The notes beneath the pieces are model-generated. The model was given only the letters and a program-made list of their open reading frames with translations. It was not told where the DNA came from and ran no database searches. Source: Pseudomonadota bacterium (GTDB lineage Bacteria > Myxococcota_A > Polyangia > Haliangiales > Haliangiaceae). Taken from it: DNA of 52,416 nt. Positions 50,201 to 52,416 of the stretch are shown here, piece by piece. How positions within the stretch are numbered: the first letter of the stretch is position 1; each line of letters starts with the position of its first letter. A program made the translations under genes and the position numbers. The DNA is taken from positions 1-52,416 of the forward strand of contig JAKSDA010000405.1 of the NCBI GenBank assembly GCA_022360315.1. Reading direction: 5' to 3'.

Positions 50201-50466
50201 GGATAGATGTGGCCATCCTCGAGTTCTGGCCATCGGGCCTTTATCGTGACGTAATCGAAGACCGATGCATGGATCGGATCGGCCGGGTCGGCTCCGTGCC
50301 GCTCTGCCACGTAGACGACATTTCTGTCGGTGGCATTGATGGGGCTCGCACGATGGATGGTGTGGGAGCGGCCCGTGGACTCATCTGTGTAGGTCCAGTT
50401 GCTCAGCGCACTGGCAATTGGATCCTGAAAGATCGTGAGGGGCGTATCGACGTACAATCGCGTCAT
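47254..50466 (-). CDS. Protein kinase - helical repeat - SAM methyltransferase fusion
   Basis: 1070 residues from ATG 50466. Residues ~40-300 are a eukaryote-like kinase: a candidate ATP-binding Lys at 76 (VTIK), catalytic loop HRDIKPEN (200-207), and DFE (224-226) where DFG is expected; the activation segment reads GTPHYFRPD. ~400-780 is all-helical, TPR-like (AAEAWFAMLARDHG, LAAEIYHRLDASHLNVVAL). ~785-1000 is a class I SAM methyltransferase: motif I VDIGCGIGDD (861-870), GVDIS for the acidic ribose contact, DSLYHATDYPTTLRSIRRSL and RPGGHLLLTDW, similar to small-molecule or lipid N/C-methyltransferases. No membrane helix. Fusion of signalling and modification modules suggests an effector or specialised regulation; substrate unknown. 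Confidence 0.85.
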   Translation of the reverse strand: MTRLYVDTPLTIFQDPIASALSNWTYTDESTGRSHTIHRASPINATDRNVVYVAERHGADPADPIHASVFDYVTIKARWPELEDGHIYPHRKETWITTEKRQRENLEKLPFIGRAPHCASLPMDQIEELSGKYEIDGESRLLLLITPLRDESFGGTVPLTLADAIPPYGCHTQRELSNWFVLAINLARALWGIHARGFAHRDIKPENIVLRTDHGYWRDITIIDFEHVTRDEQGTLSYRLGTPHYFRPDRLEAHRRQPEGEYCGSAACEDLYALGITLLEVLRGGCWRDSALQDMPKTCEGAQRHVEQLQQWAGKPGRRSLEIRSRAKTLCYQHLLLGSRPEMSPSTPHGNESAPRSESLHRFDEFLSALEKLQIRQHRCRLHTVGTSGVNEPAPASPGDSMLMELTALSQLVNRDELKEWCARYIASTREAHAGVEQSTGMSPPEPGVDPSRAVQYGVEMLRAGHGHAAEAWFAMLARDHGASLKAEELTRMLRLLVGVLWGRRGCFGDSDELLEHYERHAEVKVRWWAGLLRQKLAHHRRVPPPHYCLDTQGEPPDLRAQLWLLVVETLPELRRRNVDENIAVRLRSAISGSHSAYETAFVALCIARALASGSDVSRWRRAVSALVMAANHAATGRLPYEYAASLRVAARLVCNAFDDRELGRSLHEDGFDDEEALVIAGRCASLAAEIYHRLDASHLNVVALEQAAAAYLRCPSLERRTEGMRYLGLARSNCSLWRERRRLGGSAAGRNQRERSRDGLKRWRQAVLEREQAAVATHPGAVLAHHFYGRYSKLYLALWDGKGGLAVEFVSPESAARVVAGKVAGDRSAVAAVQSGAATARLVAEWRTRRGSDDATMEMVDIGCGIGDDTATVMMKEQAIASAVGVDISEWHVQRARQRHTAHEPKQLRFERLDFVEIGEHYPGRFGLVLARDSLYHATDYPTTLRSIRRSLRPGGHLLLTDWVQTKPVLPARMRRLASSVWICSLPALAGYADMVRAAGFDVEWSSLESNAMHAYFTRTAQCARAMQGELTALDRRMRIPSIFDTLAFFSDPEDGMISWLFLIARAVP

Positions 50467-51047
50467 GGTGGCTCGCCCTGCCCGCCGACGACGCTAGCCG
50501 TCTTGCCAGCCTAGCGGCAGTCGGGTCACCAAAGACCACACGATGCCCATCCATTGGATTCAGTTAACCTTCAAGCGATGAATTTGTCAATAACGGAACC
50601 GCGGTGTTGCCATCGGGACTCCGATTCGGCCAGCTCAGAGTATGATACATGTCATGAGCCTTCGCTCGGCCGGACGGAGCCCTCATGAAGCATCGAATTT
50701 TCATCTGGTACTGTCGGGCCAATAACGCCAGCATAGCGATACCTCTAGAGGTGCCTCGTGCATCCGTGCACCCTCCGGGCATAGAAAAACTGGCCGGGTG
50801 TACGTATGGCATGGCCGGTAAAGCTGCGAGGAGTGACCAGGCCGAGCAAGTTCTTTCGCGCTGAAGAGGATGGTGGTACGTGGCCAGAGGCCGCGATTCT
50901 CGAATGACCATCTCAGAACCCATCGTGCTCAACCTATCGATTTCCGCCTAGCACCTCGGCACAAAACTTGCTCACGATACAGTTGCTGGCGATACTCGAA
51001 ATCGGTTTCGCCCTCAGTGCCCACCGCTCCGCACCATCAATCCGTCG
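50467..51047. other. Interval upstream of the kinase-methyltransferase gene
   Basis: 580 nt with no supported gene. A 59-codon plus-strand frame (ATG near 50685, MKHRIFIWYC...) and an antisense 122-codon frame exist but have neither a recognisable motif nor a good ribosome binding site. The right end leads into a CHAT gene remnant. Promoter for the minus gene presumably lies near 50500-50650. Confidence 0.4.
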
Positions 51048-51310
51048 ATGTCTGTGTCCAACGCTGGTCGTATCAACATTCTGTTCTTGGGCGCGAGCCC
51101 CGATGACCGTGCTCGTCTGCGCCTGGACAAAGAAGCGCGCGAGCTCAAGAAGAAGATCCGCGAGGGTAAGGACCGTGATGCATTTCCTCCTTGAGTACCG
51201 ACCGCACGTCGCCCATTCAGCGGGCATGGCACGTCGGACGAGGAGCTAATTTTTGAGGGCGAAAAACGGCCAAGTCAAGCCGGTCAACAAAAGGCACTCG
51301 CCCGTTTATT
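51048..51310 (+). pseudogene. Decayed CHAT (caspase-like) protease gene, N-terminal part
   Basis: The ATG at 51048 opens 48 codons (RINILFLGASPDDRARLRLD, RELKKKIREGKDRDAF) that match the start typical of CHAT-domain proteins, then stops at TGA 51192. The next homologous words are spread over frames: LLEYRPHVAH (+1 frame), FSGHGTSDEELIFEGE (original frame, containing the SGHG catalytic His), NGQVKPVNK (another frame) and KALARLF. A missing T between CAT and TTC and an extra A in GAAAAAC explain two of the shifts. So a CHAT gene was here and has been disabled; the Cys half is not found. Confidence 0.8.
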
Positions 51311-51925
51311 TTGGCTCAGGCTGCTATCGATGCATTGCCGCCAGGAGATCGACTCCATAACGAAGCGATAGACATTTACAAGCTTGAGGCTGCGTACATG
51401 CACAGTCGCCCCGAGAATGAAATCGTGCCACTTCTTGAACGCGTACTGAGTTTCGAGATGGAGCCTTGGCGTCGTCTCCAGCACGCCGTCGCCGCCTGCG
51501 TCGACTATCCTGCACTCTTTCGCACCTATGTTGACCCACTGATCGCAGAGGCAGACGCTACGCTGGATCACGACGCTGCTCTCCTGAGCGCTTTGACGGC
51601 CGCCCGAAAAGCGCGAACGCGTATAGATACGGTCGATGATGGAGCGAGCATCCTGTCGGCCGTCTGCTACTCGACGCCTACTGGTTGTAGTACTTGCTGG
51701 CCCACTGTCAGCGTCACGCCCTGGATACTCAGCGCTTCCAGCTGTTGGTCGTTGTCATTCAGCCCAAACGATCAGGAGAAGTTGTCAATCATCGCACTCA
51801 TCAGCGCAAGGTGTACAGATTGACAACCGGCTGGCCGGAGGCAAAGTCATTCCTTTTCAGCTGGTTGCGCGAGTGGAAGCGAGACCAAGGCGCTCCAAGG
51901 AGCCCCGATAGCCGGGCTCTGTCGA
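51311..51925 (+). pseudogene. Remnant of an unrecognised gene
   Basis: A coding-like helical stretch (LPPGDRLHNEAIDIYKLEAA, PWRRLQHAVAACVDYPALF, LTAARKARTRIDTVDDG) runs to ~51640. After a frameshift near 51660 it continues as RLLLDAYWL, an in-frame TAG, then LAHCQRHALDTQRFQLLVVV and PEAKSFLFSWLREWKR to ~51890. No family recognised. It joins the CHAT remnant with no start signal of its own, so it may be an interior fragment. Confidence 0.55.
51900..51919. terminator. GAGCCC/GGGCTC hairpin
   Basis: GAGCCC (51900-51905) and GGGCTC (51914-51919) with an 8-nt loop, near the end of the decayed gene; terminator-like without a U-run. Confidence 0.4.
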
Positions 51926-52032
51926 TCCAGTGTTAGTATGTAATCTCACAGTACAGGCAATGTGCCGATAGTACGCACCGGCCAGTTCATGTCCTTTCTG
52001 GCGGCCGCCTGTGCAACACCTTGCGCCGCTCT

Positions 52033-52066
52033 GTCTCACAAGGCATTGTGCTGCGCCCTGTGAGAC
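52033..52066. promoter_or_regulatory. Inverted repeat upstream of the Cys-rich lipoprotein gene
   Basis: GTCTCACA (52033-52040) and TGTGAGAC (52059-52066), extendable to AGG/CCC with one mismatch. It lies ~90 nt before the start of the next gene; possible operator or leader hairpin. Confidence 0.4.
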
Positions 52067-52155
52067 GGACCGCGATCGAATTGTCCTGCCGAGTAAGCTA
52101 CCACCGCACCGTGGTTGGACGTGTGCACGCCAGCGCCTGCAGGAGACAGCCCGGA

Positions 52156-52416
52156 TTGGGCGGACGCGTGCTGTTTGCGTTGGCGCTGTCTGCATTCGCC
52201 GCGTGTAACGGCTCCGAGCCGCCTGCCGCGCCCGTTGATCCGGCCGAGGCAGAGATCTGCGAGGAAACGTGCATTCCGGCCTGCGAAGCGCGCGAGTGTG
52301 GCATCGATCCGGTATGCGGGACGGTCTGCGGCGAGCCGTGCCCAGCGGGCGAGTACTGCACCGAGGCCGGCCGCTGCCAAGCGAACCCCGCGCTGGCAAT
52401 GCCGCTGCCGGCCCCG
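52156..52416 (+). CDS. Cys-rich lipoprotein (5' part; runs off the window)
   Basis: Reads from TTG 52156, 9 nt after AGGAGA, as GGRVLFALALSAFAAC: a lipoprotein signal and lipobox. It continues in frame to the window edge. The mature part is Pro/Ala/Glu-rich at first, then has Cys spaced as CEETCIPACEAREC and CGTVCGEPCPAGEYC, like the Cys-rich linkers of many myxobacterial surface lipoproteins. GTG 52168 is an alternative start. Partial, so length and C-terminal domains are unknown. Confidence 0.75.
   Translation, partial: MGGRVLFALALSAFAACNGSEPPAAPVDPAEAEICEETCIPACEARECGIDPVCGTVCGEPCPAGEYCTEAGRCQANPALAMPLPAP

Noticed and set aside
50564..50932. 122-codon minus-strand frame
   Set aside because: No recognisable domain or start signal; overlaps a 59-codon plus-strand frame of equal weakness.

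Overview
This is a GC-rich window from what is most likely a myxobacterial or related deltaproteobacterial-type genome. The evidence is lineage-typical families: a DUF6178 protein, an MXAN_5187-type C-terminal domain, an AgmX/PglI-type C-terminal domain on a lipoprotein, many Cys-anchored lipoproteins, and Ser/Thr kinases. Placement below that level is not possible from sequence alone. No tRNA, rRNA, CRISPR array or recognisable transposase is visible.

Layout. 1-1.2 kb: a minus-strand lipoprotein with two tandem cytochrome P460-like domains. 2-4.5 kb: citrate synthase and a GNAT-like acyltransferase. 4.5-8.1 kb (minus): DUF6178, HEAT-repeat and PhyH-like genes in one run. 8.2-16.2 kb: a housekeeping block tilS, ftsH, folP, cdaA, ybbR, glmM, partly with overlapping starts and stops, joining tRNA-Ile lysidine synthesis, membrane proteolysis, folate, cyclic-di-AMP and cell-wall precursor supply. 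16.4-19 kb: mutS. 19.3-25.7 kb: two large heme-motif lipoproteins around a secreted HEAT-repeat protein. 25.8-36 kb: exported proteins of unknown function, an outer-membrane-barrel-like protein, an MXAN_5187-like membrane sensor, a NamZ/DUF1343 muramidase, nadD, a DUF2520 dehydrogenase-like protein and an AgmX-type lipoprotein. 36.2-40.4 kb: a TPR / disordered / double cyclic-nucleotide-binding protein, a small unknown gene followed by 42-bp tandem repeats, and an Uma2-family nuclease.

40.4-52 kb is an accessory island and holds the most unusual content. A minus-strand pair encodes (i) a ~1150-residue protein whose first ~725 residues follow the complete long RelA/SpoT (RSH) order, HD-like, synthetase-like, TGS, helical, Cys/His zinc-finger and ACT, with the catalytic residues apparently lost, fused to a STAND-type NTPase and a winged helix; and (ii) an overlapping second NTPase ending in an OmpR-like winged helix. 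Divergent from them is a compact Ser/Thr kinase. Next comes a 1070-residue kinase - helical repeat - SAM methyltransferase fusion with DFE in place of DFG. Beyond it lie decayed remains of a CHAT (caspase-like) protease gene and of another unrecognised gene, and the window closes in a new Cys-rich lipoprotein. I infer a signalling or conflict (possibly anti-phage) locus in which RelA's translation-sensing parts may have been reused as the sensor of a STAND NTPase. That idea rests on by-eye motif alignment and needs profile and structure searches.

Short intergenic repeats (a 68-bp element present twice, and hairpins built on TTCCCGAA/TTCGGGAA next to stop codons) are scattered through the non-island part.
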